Shown here: in pieces, positions 51,621 through 60,105 of the stretch
Position numbering within the stretch: the first letter of the stretch is position 1
Layout: each line of letters opens with the position of its first letter
Assembly (NCBI GenBank): GCA_027082955.1
Contig: JALWTA010000017.1
Span: 1 to 64,000, forward strand
DNA from: Sulfurovum sp.
GTDB lineage: Bacteria > Campylobacterota > Campylobacteria > Campylobacterales > Sulfurovaceae
DNA: 64,000 nucleotides
Direction of reading: 5' to 3'
Position numbers and translations under genes: made by a program
Notes under the pieces: model-generated
What the model saw: the letters and a program-made list of their open reading frames with translations, nothing else
What the model was told of the DNA's origin: nothing
Databases searched by the model: none

Positions 51621-53155
51621 TACTTCACCTCCCCTGTTTTAGTCGCTGCATGCGGTACTTTGATGATATCCTTTGCTTCCTGTGTCACTGCTTTTTGATC
51701 CATAAAGACCAGCATAGCATTTACCGATTTGTTAATTGGATCAAGTATTGGTTTAGGATAAACACCAAGCCATATTACAATAGCAACCAGTGGTACCAGT
51801 GACCATGTCTCTTTGGGTGTCAAGTCTGTTAATTTCTTATTCTCCTCTTTGGTTACAGGACCAAAGAAACTCTTTTTAAACAGAGAAAGCATATAAACTG
51901 CCCCGACAATAATAGAGAGTCCAGCCAGGATTGTCATGACAGGAGAGAACTGGTAGAATCCAAGCAGTACAAGGAATTCACCTACAAAGCCGATGGTAAG
52001 CGGTAGTCCAACAGATGCCATCAGCATCACACCGAAAATAAGTGCATATTTTGGCATCACCGACGCAAGTCCGCCAAACTCACTCATCAGTTTAGTATGT
52101 CTTCTATCATAAATCACGCCTACAAGCATGAAGAGTGCGCCGGAGACAATACCGTGAGAGAGCATTTGAAAAACAGATCCACCAATACCCTCTCCATTCA
52201 TTGCAAATATACCGATCATGATGATCCCCATATGTGACACAGAAGAGTAGGCAATCACCTGTTTCATATCTTTTTGTGCATAGGCAACCATCGCTGTATA
52301 GACAACCATAACAATAGAGATCACAGCAATCGGTGTAATCATCATCACTGAAGCATCTGGGAACATTGGCAAAGAGAATCTTACGAAACCATAGGTACCC
52401 ATTTTAAGTAATACCGCTGCAAGAATTACAGAACCGATTGTCGGTGCCTGACCGTGTGCATACGGAAGCCATGTATGGAATGGGAACATTGGTACCTTGA
52501 TCGCAAAACCAAGGAAGAATGCAGCAAAAAGCCAGAGCTGGTAGTTAACCGGAAGCACCAGCAGATACCAGTCAGTAATAGCAAAACTCCAAACACCGGT
52601 CAGACTGTGATAAATATAGGCTACAAACAGCATCCCCACCAACATCACCAGCGATCCCATAAAGGTATAAAGGAAGAATTTAATCGATGCATATACACGC
52701 AGTGGCCCACCCCATGCACCGATAATATAGAGCATCGGCACCAAAGAGAGTTCCCAGAAAAGATAGAAGATGATTGCATCAAGTGCAACAAACACACCTA
52801 CCATTGTCATTTCAAGGAAAAGGAGTGTGATAATCATGTTCTTCACATCTTTTTCAATGCTCATGCTCACCATGCCAATGAGGGTCATCAATGTGGTCAT
52901 GATAATGATAAATAAGGAAATACCGTCAACCCCCAAATAGTAGTTTACACCAAAATCAGGGATCAATGGGATCATCTCGACAAATTGCATTCCTGCATTT
53001 GCTGTATCGAAACTGAACCAAAGCCACAAAGAGAGCAGGAACTCAATTGCGGCAACAGTAATACCGTATACCCTGGCACTCTCTTTGTTGACCACAAACC
53101 CGAGCAGCGCTGCAATCGCCGGGAAAAACACCAATACACTTAAAATATTATCCAT
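51620..53155 (-). CDS. nuoM: NADH-quinone oxidoreductase subunit M
   Basis: This 511-residue antiporter-like subunit has about 14 membrane helices. Seen are LFWELSLVPMLYIIG (conserved Glu), AFFLGFAIKVPMFPFHTWLP (Lys), HGQAPTIGSVILA and KQVIAYSSVSHMG. It lies between nuoL and nuoN, in the standard order. Confidence 0.97.
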   Translation of the reverse strand: MDNILSVLVFFPAIAALLGFVVNKESARVYGITVAAIEFLLSLWLWFSFDTANAGMQFVEMIPLIPDFGVNYYLGVDGISLFIIIMTTLMTLIGMVSMSIEKDVKNMIITLLFLEMTMVGVFVALDAIIFYLFWELSLVPMLYIIGAWGGPLRVYASIKFFLYTFMGSLVMLVGMLFVAYIYHSLTGVWSFAITDWYLLVLPVNYQLWLFAAFFLGFAIKVPMFPFHTWLPYAHGQAPTIGSVILAAVLLKMGTYGFVRFSLPMFPDASVMMITPIAVISIVMVVYTAMVAYAQKDMKQVIAYSSVSHMGIIMIGIFAMNGEGIGGSVFQMLSHGIVSGALFMLVGVIYDRRHTKLMSEFGGLASVMPKYALIFGVMLMASVGLPLTIGFVGEFLVLLGFYQFSPVMTILAGLSIIVGAVYMLSLFKKSFFGPVTKEENKKLTDLTPKETWSLVPLVAIVIWLGVYPKPILDPINKSVNAMLVFMDQKAVTQEAKDIIKVPHAATKTGEVK

Positions 53156-53165
53156 CTATCTCTCC

Positions 53166-55064
53166 TTAACCTATCACCGCAGCGGAAAGCGCTGCGACAA
53201 CCAAAAGCATGACTGCACCGACCGCCATCCAGTTCAGATAGTTCGAAAGGTTACCAGTCTGCATTTTTCTTGAACCGTCACCGGTTTTATAGAGGAATTT
53301 GGCAATTCCATCCACCGTTGCATCTACAATTTTCATATCTACTTTATTCCACATTGCCTCTGAGATCATGGCATACGGTTTAGAAATGAACTCTTCGTAA
53401 AAATTCGGAATATAGTATTGGTTTGCAAGCATTTTATAGTACCAGCTTGATTCGAGTTTTTCGTCTCGTTTCAAACCTCTGTAATACTTTTTGTATGCCA
53501 AAGCAATGCCACTGACAGCAAATGCCAGCACGATCAAACCCAATATCCAGGAAAGATGCTCTGTATGTTCGCTCATCTCATATTCCGGAAGCAGTTGTGT
53601 CACAAAATGCTCAAACGGCTCTTTAAAAAATCCTGCGATCACTGCCAATATAGCAAGTGGAGACATCGCGATCAGTACATATTTGTACATTTCATGCGGG
53701 TGGAACCCATAGGTCTTATAACGTTCATCTCCCTCAAAGGTAAGGAATACTTGTCTAAAGCTGTAGAAGGCAGTCATTCCCGCTGTTACTACAAGTATGA
53801 TCCAAAGGATCAGTGTCCCCTCATTCCATGCTGTCTCAATGATGGCATCTTTTGAAAAATATCCTGCAAAGAACGGAATACCTGCCAAAGCAAGTGATGC
53901 AACACCCATATAAAGATATGTCCATTTCATCGCTTTTTTCAAACCACCCATTTTGAAAATGTCAAGCTCATCATCCATCGCATGCATAACGTTACCAGCT
54001 CCAAGGAAAAGGAGTGCTTTAAAGAACGCATGTGCAGCAAGGTGGAAAAGCGCAATCCAATATGCACCGAGTCCTGCAGCAGCAAACATATATCCAAGCT
54101 GAGAAAGCGTTGAGAATGCAATGATACGTTTTAGATCTCTGTTAACCAATGCCATTGATGCTGCAAAAAACGCGACAAACGTACCCAATGCGGCAATGAA
54201 GTAGCTCACTTCAGGCGTTAATGCAAAAATTGGATTGGCGCGGATCACAAGGAAAACACCTGCCGTAACCATGGTTGCGGCATGGATCAATGCAGACACC
54301 GGCGTAGGACCTTCCATCGCATCAGTAAGCCAGGTATGCAGTGGGAACTGCGCTGATTTACCCATTGCACCGATGAAGAGGAAGAGAGCTGCTGCATTCA
54401 GGATCGCTCCACTCATCTGTGGCAGTGAGGCAAAGACAGCATCATACTGCAGCGAACCTACATTCCAGTAGATAATAAAGAGCCCTACGAGCATGCCAAG
54501 GTCTGCAATACGGTTCATAATAAATGCTTCGTTTGCTGCCCATGACGGAGATATGGCAGGATTCTCTTCTCTGCTGACATCCGGTTTATGATACCAGAAA
54601 CCGATCAGAAGCCAAGAACAGACACCGACTCCTTCCCAACCGATAAAAAGTCCTGCAAAGTTATCTGACATGACAAGTACCATCATGGAGAAAACGAATG
54701 CCGACAGATAGGAAAAGAATCGGTTAAAGCTCTTGTCGTGATCCATATATCCGTTTGAATAAATGTGAACTACTGTAGAGACAAGCGTGACAACCGTCAT
54801 CATGGTTACCGAAACCTGATCGACCACAAAGCCAAACGGTATATGCAGATCACCGGCACTGATCCAATCCATCATCGTTACGTGGATTGTATTGCCGGTT
54901 TGGTAGACATAGGCAGCCAGCATCAATGAAGCGACCAGAGAAATACCAAGAAGCACCGATGCAACGATACCTACAAACTGCTTTTTCGGACTCATGCCAA
55001 AGAGTGCGGCGAACAGGGAGCTCGCAAACGGCGCAAACAGCGCAATATAGACCAAGTTCTCCAT
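53166..55064 (-). CDS. nuoL: NADH-quinone oxidoreductase subunit L
   Basis: The 632-residue subunit has the antiporter core (IGWEGVGVCSWLLIGFWY, KSAQFPLHTWLTDAMEGPTP, KRIIAFSTLSQLG) and a C-terminal extension with a lateral helix and final membrane anchor (about 530-632). It carries the long amphipathic helix that ties the membrane arm. 10 nt separate it from nuoM. Confidence 0.97.
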   Translation of the reverse strand: MENLVYIALFAPFASSLFAALFGMSPKKQFVGIVASVLLGISLVASLMLAAYVYQTGNTIHVTMMDWISAGDLHIPFGFVVDQVSVTMMTVVTLVSTVVHIYSNGYMDHDKSFNRFFSYLSAFVFSMMVLVMSDNFAGLFIGWEGVGVCSWLLIGFWYHKPDVSREENPAISPSWAANEAFIMNRIADLGMLVGLFIIYWNVGSLQYDAVFASLPQMSGAILNAAALFLFIGAMGKSAQFPLHTWLTDAMEGPTPVSALIHAATMVTAGVFLVIRANPIFALTPEVSYFIAALGTFVAFFAASMALVNRDLKRIIAFSTLSQLGYMFAAAGLGAYWIALFHLAAHAFFKALLFLGAGNVMHAMDDELDIFKMGGLKKAMKWTYLYMGVASLALAGIPFFAGYFSKDAIIETAWNEGTLILWIILVVTAGMTAFYSFRQVFLTFEGDERYKTYGFHPHEMYKYVLIAMSPLAILAVIAGFFKEPFEHFVTQLLPEYEMSEHTEHLSWILGLIVLAFAVSGIALAYKKYYRGLKRDEKLESSWYYKMLANQYYIPNFYEEFISKPYAMISEAMWNKVDMKIVDATVDGIAKFLYKTGDGSRKMQTGNLSNYLNWMAVGAVMLLVVAALSAAVIG

Positions 55065-55066
55065 TG

Positions 55067-55369
55067 TTACCCCCTCATGTTGGCTAGATCATCAAGATCG
55101 AGACTGCCATGTTTTTTATACAGTACAATCAAAATACCGAGTCCTACGGCCACTTCACTCGCAGCAATAGCGATAATAAAGAATGCGAACATTTGACCGG
55201 TCAAATCGTTATAGTAATGTGAGATCGCAGCAAATGCGATATTGACCGCATTCAGCATTACCTCTGTCGCGAAGAAAAGCATCAGCAGATTCCGTCGTCT
55301 CAGGACACCGGCAAGACCGATGGAGAAGAGGATTGCTGATACAATAAGATAATGGGATAGACCTATCAT
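55067..55369 (-). CDS. nuoK: NADH-quinone oxidoreductase subunit K
   Basis: The 100-residue protein has three membrane helices, with buried Glu residues in LLMLFFATEVMLNAVNIAF and IIAIAASEVAVGLGILI that belong to the proton path. It overlaps nuoJ by 4 nt and precedes nuoL by 2 nt. Confidence 0.97.
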   Translation of the reverse strand: MIGLSHYLIVSAILFSIGLAGVLRRRNLLMLFFATEVMLNAVNIAFAAISHYYNDLTGQMFAFFIIAIAASEVAVGLGILIVLYKKHGSLDLDDLANMRG

Positions 55370-55929
55370 TTTGCATCCTTTTGTGTCAAGATTTCATCAT
55401 CTGCATCAATGTCTTCTGTCAGACTCTGATCCATTTTTTTACCCGCAAGTATAATGCCGGCGATCATTGCTACCAAGAGCATCACTGCCGCAACTTCAAA
55501 CGGAACAAGATATTTTGTAAAGAGCACAATACCGACATCTTGTGCATTGCCTACGCCTTCATGTATCGGGTAGAGTGCATGCACTGCTTCGGATTGGATA
55601 GGCGCAGCGAACATAAGCACAAGTATCAATGCACTAAGACCGCCAAGCAGGAAAACGAGCATACCCGGAGTGTTTTTCTCTTTGATATTGCGTGTCGCAT
55701 CAAAGAACATCATGGCAAAGGAGTAAAGTGCCATCACAGCACCTACATAGACAATTAACTGCACAACACCGAGAAAATCTGCACCAAGGATAAAGAAAAA
55801 TCCTGAAATAAGCACCATACCCGATGCCAGTGCCGTCATGGCGTACAATACATTTTTACTCATCACAGTGATGAGGAAAAGTACTATCGTCAACGCCGAA
55901 AAAAGGTAAAAGGCTATTGTTTCGTACAT
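55366..55929 (-). CDS. nuoJ: NADH-quinone oxidoreductase subunit J
   Basis: The 187-residue membrane subunit has five helices, including the conserved QLIVYVGAVMALYSFAMMF (third helix) and a C-terminal hydrophilic tail. The Shine-Dalgarno AAGGAGATATC is excellent. It lies between nuoI and nuoK. Confidence 0.95.
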   Translation of the reverse strand: MYETIAFYLFSALTIVLFLITVMSKNVLYAMTALASGMVLISGFFFILGADFLGVVQLIVYVGAVMALYSFAMMFFDATRNIKEKNTPGMLVFLLGGLSALILVLMFAAPIQSEAVHALYPIHEGVGNAQDVGIVLFTKYLVPFEVAAVMLLVAMIAGIILAGKKMDQSLTEDIDADDEILTQKDAK

Positions 55930-55938
55930 GATATCTCC

Positions 55939-56562
55939 TTAATACGCTAACGGCGTTTTTTTGATATTTTCATCTGCATTTGGAGAAACGGCACCAAATC
56001 CGTCATACTCCTGCTGCAGGTTGAGTTTGTCGATCGGGGTCAACATATCCTCAAAGAGAGAAAAACTCGCTCTTTGTTCTGAAGCGTTTTCATAGCGCGG
56101 ACCATGAACGATTGCCAACTCCGGGCATACCTCGGCGCAGTAACCACAGAAGATACAGCGACCGAAATTGATAGTATATTCGCTTACCTCTTTACGCTGA
56201 TTCTCATCATAACGTGTATCCATCGTAATACAGTTTGAGATACAGATCTTTTCGCAAAGTCCACAGCCAATACATCGATAATGTCCGCTCTCAAGCAGTC
56301 TCAGCATTTCATGAATGGCTCTGTACCGTGGAGAGATAGGCAATTTTTCAAAAGGATACTTTACAGTATGCATCTGACCTTTGAAGAGTGCATTGATCAT
56401 CTCTCTCATGGTGACCCACAAACCGATAATAAGCTCCGGTTTGAAAGTTCTTCTCAACACCTGAGAGAATTTACCCATCGGTGTTTCCGGTGTCTGCCCA
56501 AGCTCAAGTTTTACATACTTTTGCTGTCCGACATTTCTATTTTTAAATTGTTCCAATCCCAT
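55939..56562 (-). CDS. nuoI: NADH-quinone oxidoreductase subunit I
   Basis: NuoI carries clusters N6a and N6b. The 207 residues have two ferredoxin motifs, CIGCGLCEKICISNCI and CIFCGYCAEVCPELAI. ATG 56562 is chosen because AAGGAGAAAAG precedes it and it comes just after the nuoH stop; the longer frame would overlap nuoH and has no family sequence. The N-terminal approx. 50 residues include the membrane-contact helix. Confidence 0.96.
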   Translation of the reverse strand: MGLEQFKNRNVGQQKYVKLELGQTPETPMGKFSQVLRRTFKPELIIGLWVTMREMINALFKGQMHTVKYPFEKLPISPRYRAIHEMLRLLESGHYRCIGCGLCEKICISNCITMDTRYDENQRKEVSEYTINFGRCIFCGYCAEVCPELAIVHGPRYENASEQRASFSLFEDMLTPIDKLNLQQEYDGFGAVSPNADENIKKTPLAY

Positions 56563-56573
56563 ATCTTTTCTCC

Positions 56574-57626
56574 TTATACCATCATCACTATACCGGTGAT
56601 GACCACATTGATTACCGCAATCGGCATCAAAACTTTCCAACACAGCCACATCAACTGATCAGGTCTGACATGTGGCCACGCCGCTCTGATCCAGAGCATG
56701 AGGAAGAAGAAGAAACCAACCTTCAGAATAATCGTCAACCAGCCAATCCCTTCTTCGCTGTATCCCCCAAGGAATACAACTGCTGCAATAATGGAGATGG
56801 TAATCATGTTGGCATATTCCCCAATAAAGAACATACCCCATCGCATTCCGGAATACTCTGTAGCATATCCGGAAACCACTTCCGCTTCATGCTCAAGCAA
56901 ATCAAACGGTGTTCTGTTTGTTTCCGCAAATCCGGCAATCAAAAAGAGAATGAAGGCAACAGGCTGCTGCCAGATGAGCCAGTGACTTATTCCGCCTGCC
57001 TGTGCAGCATTGAAATCGACAAAGGAAAGCGATCCTACAAGCATAATTGGTGCGAGAATGGAGAGCCCTGTCACCACTTCATACGAGAGGAACTGTACAG
57101 CAGTACGTGCCGCACCAATGATACCCCACTTATTCGCTTGTGCCATACCTGCCAACAGCGGTCCGTAAAGTCCTGCTGCCATCATCCCAAGCACGAATAG
57201 GATACCAATGTTAAGATCTGCCGCGATTGAAGGAACAAATGTTCCTCCAAGTACAGGAACCCACTGAGGAATTGTAAAATTCGGGAAAACAGGGACAGCA
57301 GCAAGCGCTATAAAGGCTGTAGCTGCCGTTATCGCAGGGGCAAGCATAAAGATCAATCTGTTTGCATTCTGTGGTACGATATCCTCTTTTGTAAACAGTT
57401 TAATACCATCGGCGATGATCTGAAGCAATCCATACGGACCGACATGCATCGGTCCCAATCTTCGCTGCATGAAAGCAAGCACTTTCCTCTCAAGGTAAGT
57501 ACCAAATCCGGCAACTGCAGAAATAACTGCCAAAATAATAATAGCCTTGATCCATACACCTGCCGCCGTCACCTCAGGTAAATGCTGCACGAATGTCTCA
57601 ACGTTAGTATAGGTTACGACTTCCAT
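56574..57626 (-). CDS. nuoH: NADH-quinone oxidoreductase subunit H
   Basis: The 350-residue membrane subunit forms much of the quinone cavity. Visible are YLERKVLAFMQRRLGPMHVG, DGIKLFTKEDIVP, the acidic loop AETNRTPFDLLEHEAEVVSG and RAAWPHVRPDQLMWLCWKV. It follows the second nuoG by 1 nt and precedes nuoI. Confidence 0.97.
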   Translation of the reverse strand: MEVVTYTNVETFVQHLPEVTAAGVWIKAIIILAVISAVAGFGTYLERKVLAFMQRRLGPMHVGPYGLLQIIADGIKLFTKEDIVPQNANRLIFMLAPAITAATAFIALAAVPVFPNFTIPQWVPVLGGTFVPSIAADLNIGILFVLGMMAAGLYGPLLAGMAQANKWGIIGAARTAVQFLSYEVVTGLSILAPIMLVGSLSFVDFNAAQAGGISHWLIWQQPVAFILFLIAGFAETNRTPFDLLEHEAEVVSGYATEYSGMRWGMFFIGEYANMITISIIAAVVFLGGYSEEGIGWLTIILKVGFFFFLMLWIRAAWPHVRPDQLMWLCWKVLMPIAVINVVITGIVMMV

Positions 57627-57627
57627 A

Positions 57628-60105
57628 TTACACCTTTCTTATAGTTACTTTTCTATATCTGGACTTGCCGAAGAGTCCATAGACATCTTCCTCGCTCTTG
57701 AAATCTGCCAAGGATGTAATGTCACCTTCCATACGGTCATCTTCGATGACATCGACCACAATACTTCTATCACCAAAATCGATCTCTACACGTTCTCCAA
57801 GTGCCTCTGCTTTGGCAGGACTTGCATATAGACCGAATGCTTCAAAGATCTCATGTGCCTTGTTACTGAAGTCATTGAATTGTCTTTGCGGATTGCAGCG
57901 ATAGACAATCTCTCCCTCAAGCAGTGACTTCTCATCAATAGGCTCAACAGAGAACGCTTCAGTATCACATGCGATATTGTTAAGTGCATATCCTCTGTTT
58001 TCTGTACCGTCATTGAAATAACCATTTGGAAGATCATCGAATACTGCACTCTGGAAGCCCTTCTCTACAGGGAGCGATCTTGTCCAGTCAACCGTCAGTT
58101 CCGGTGCACCAACGAGTACCTTCATCAGATCATTGAGTTCGTACCCTTTATACTCCAAGGCAGCATTGGTCGGGGTTACACGCTTGTGCATGTTTGTCAG
58201 GGTACCTTCCTGCTGGTTCATTGCAGGCATATCAAGATCTCCATCACCGAGTGCAGAGAGTCTAAAGTCACCGTTTTCGTTATAGCCTACAGTATATCCT
58301 GTCACCTCATCATCCAGATCACAGATCAGCGCAACCCCCAAAGAGTTCGTTTTTGGAGGAATCATTGCCACACGAACAGGTGTTGTCTGTTCAATGAGGG
58401 CAATGAGCTTTGCAATGTTTTCTGCTCTGTTATGGAAGTAGAGATCTTCTCCAACGATCATTGAGAAGCGCTCTTTCTTCTTCATCATCTTTTCAAATTC
58501 AGCATCAAATGCATCGCTCTCTTTTCCAAGCAGTTCTACCAGACCGTTCTTCTCGACAGTTACCTCTTTTTCGACCATTTCAGGTACTTTTTTGGTAACC
58601 TCTTTCTCTTCACCGGTCTCTTCGTCAATGACTGTTTCAGTGACATCCTTCATCACCTTCTCTTTGACAGTCTTGGTTGTTGTGGTCTTGAAGCTCTCAA
58701 GGTAGGATTTTACATCTTCGGGAAGTTTCTCTTTGTCTGCGAAAAGGTCGAGCACCAAATAGAGTGCTGCCTCTTCAAGCCCCACTTTGTGCGTAAAGAC
58801 TTCAATGTTTTTTCCGAACGTCGGTACAAGATTGTCACCTACCGGATGGAAGTAGAGCCCTGCACCCTTGTTCATTTTTTGAACATTGTTGAATGCATAG
58901 CGCGCATTGGGGTTGTCGTTGCGCAGTGCTGCACCGACACTTATGACAAAGTCTGTTGCCATCACCTGTTTGAAGTCATAACTGTAGAGTGACTGCCCTG
59001 CCGCTTTGCTGTATGAAGCGAGGAACTTCTGGAAAGCTCTTGCATCCGGGTTGACCAGTTTGACGCCAAGCTTCTCTTTGAGTGTCTGAAGCATCAGCGC
59101 CTCTTCATTGGTAATGACAGAGTTGAAGCGGATCGTCTCCGCTTTTTTCAATGCCTCTACTGCTGCATTGAATGCTGCTTCGTCTTTTCCTTCCACTCTG
59201 TTCTCAAAATCATACCCGTAACGTCCGGCACCACACAGTGAAACATAGTTCCACTCATTGGTAACACGGTAGATCTTCTCACTTCGGTCAGATACAGAGG
59301 TATGCTTCTTCTCATAGTAGATCTGACAACCTGAGCTACAGTGTGCACAAGTGGCGGGCACACGCTCAAGCTCCCATGCATTGGAGGTGTAGACGAAGTC
59401 ACGTCCTGTCAGCGCACCCACAGGACATACAGCGGTACATTCACCACAGTCGGAACAGTCAGTAAAGTCAGTACCGTTGCTTGGCGCAATGATCGACTTC
59501 TGCAGCTTGTTCCACATTGCATAGGCATCTTTTGGCATTGTCTCTTTATACGCTTTGTCAAGCGATTCGCCGCCACGCTTCGTTGTTGAGATCGCAGCAT
59601 CGCCGATCATATCTTTACAGACAGTGGTACAGCGCTCACAGACAATACAAAGCCCTGCATCGTAGTGAAGTACAGAACTCCAGTTTTTCACTTCACGTTT
59701 GGTATCAGGAATTGCATACGTCTGCGAATCGACAGCCAACTCCAGTGTATAGTTTTGCAGTTCACACTCACCACTTTTGTCACATACACCACACTGAAGC
59801 GGGTGGTTGACATCATAGACTTCCATAATAGCACGGCGTTCAGCAAGGATATTCGGAGTATCGACTGTGATCTCCATCCCCTCTTTGACCTTTGCATTAC
59901 AGGCGTAAACCTGTTTGCCGTCCGCTTCAACAAGACAGAGACGGCAGGCAAGTGTCGGGCTGCATCGTGTCAGATAACAGATCGCCGGGATGAAAACATC
60001 ATTCGCACGTGCTGCATTGAGGATATATTCACCCTCTTTTGCATGATATGTCTTACCGTCAATGGTGATGGTAACCATATTCTCTACTGTTTTTACTTCA
60101 CTCAT
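57628..60105 (-). CDS. nuoG: NuoG paralogue 2, extra Fe-S motif
   Basis: The 825-residue protein has a 2Fe-2S domain (Cys43, 54, 57, 69), the His-ligated 4Fe-4S motif HPLQCGVCDKSGEC (His101, Cys105, 108, 114), then two full CxxCxxCxxxC sets (153, 156, 159, 163 and 217, 220, 223, 227), one cluster more than in usual NuoG, and an N7-like set (253, 256, 260, 291). The rest is molybdopterin-oxidoreductase-like. A charged insertion (about residues 472-520, KEKVMKDVTETVIDEETGEE and on) is absent from paralogue 1. It overlaps paralogue 1 by 8 nt. Confidence 0.93.
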   Translation of the reverse strand: MSEVKTVENMVTITIDGKTYHAKEGEYILNAARANDVFIPAICYLTRCSPTLACRLCLVEADGKQVYACNAKVKEGMEITVDTPNILAERRAIMEVYDVNHPLQCGVCDKSGECELQNYTLELAVDSQTYAIPDTKREVKNWSSVLHYDAGLCIVCERCTTVCKDMIGDAAISTTKRGGESLDKAYKETMPKDAYAMWNKLQKSIIAPSNGTDFTDCSDCGECTAVCPVGALTGRDFVYTSNAWELERVPATCAHCSSGCQIYYEKKHTSVSDRSEKIYRVTNEWNYVSLCGAGRYGYDFENRVEGKDEAAFNAAVEALKKAETIRFNSVITNEEALMLQTLKEKLGVKLVNPDARAFQKFLASYSKAAGQSLYSYDFKQVMATDFVISVGAALRNDNPNARYAFNNVQKMNKGAGLYFHPVGDNLVPTFGKNIEVFTHKVGLEEAALYLVLDLFADKEKLPEDVKSYLESFKTTTTKTVKEKVMKDVTETVIDEETGEEKEVTKKVPEMVEKEVTVEKNGLVELLGKESDAFDAEFEKMMKKKERFSMIVGEDLYFHNRAENIAKLIALIEQTTPVRVAMIPPKTNSLGVALICDLDDEVTGYTVGYNENGDFRLSALGDGDLDMPAMNQQEGTLTNMHKRVTPTNAALEYKGYELNDLMKVLVGAPELTVDWTRSLPVEKGFQSAVFDDLPNGYFNDGTENRGYALNNIACDTEAFSVEPIDEKSLLEGEIVYRCNPQRQFNDFSNKAHEIFEAFGLYASPAKAEALGERVEIDFGDRSIVVDVIEDDRMEGDITSLADFKSEEDVYGLFGKSRYRKVTIRKV

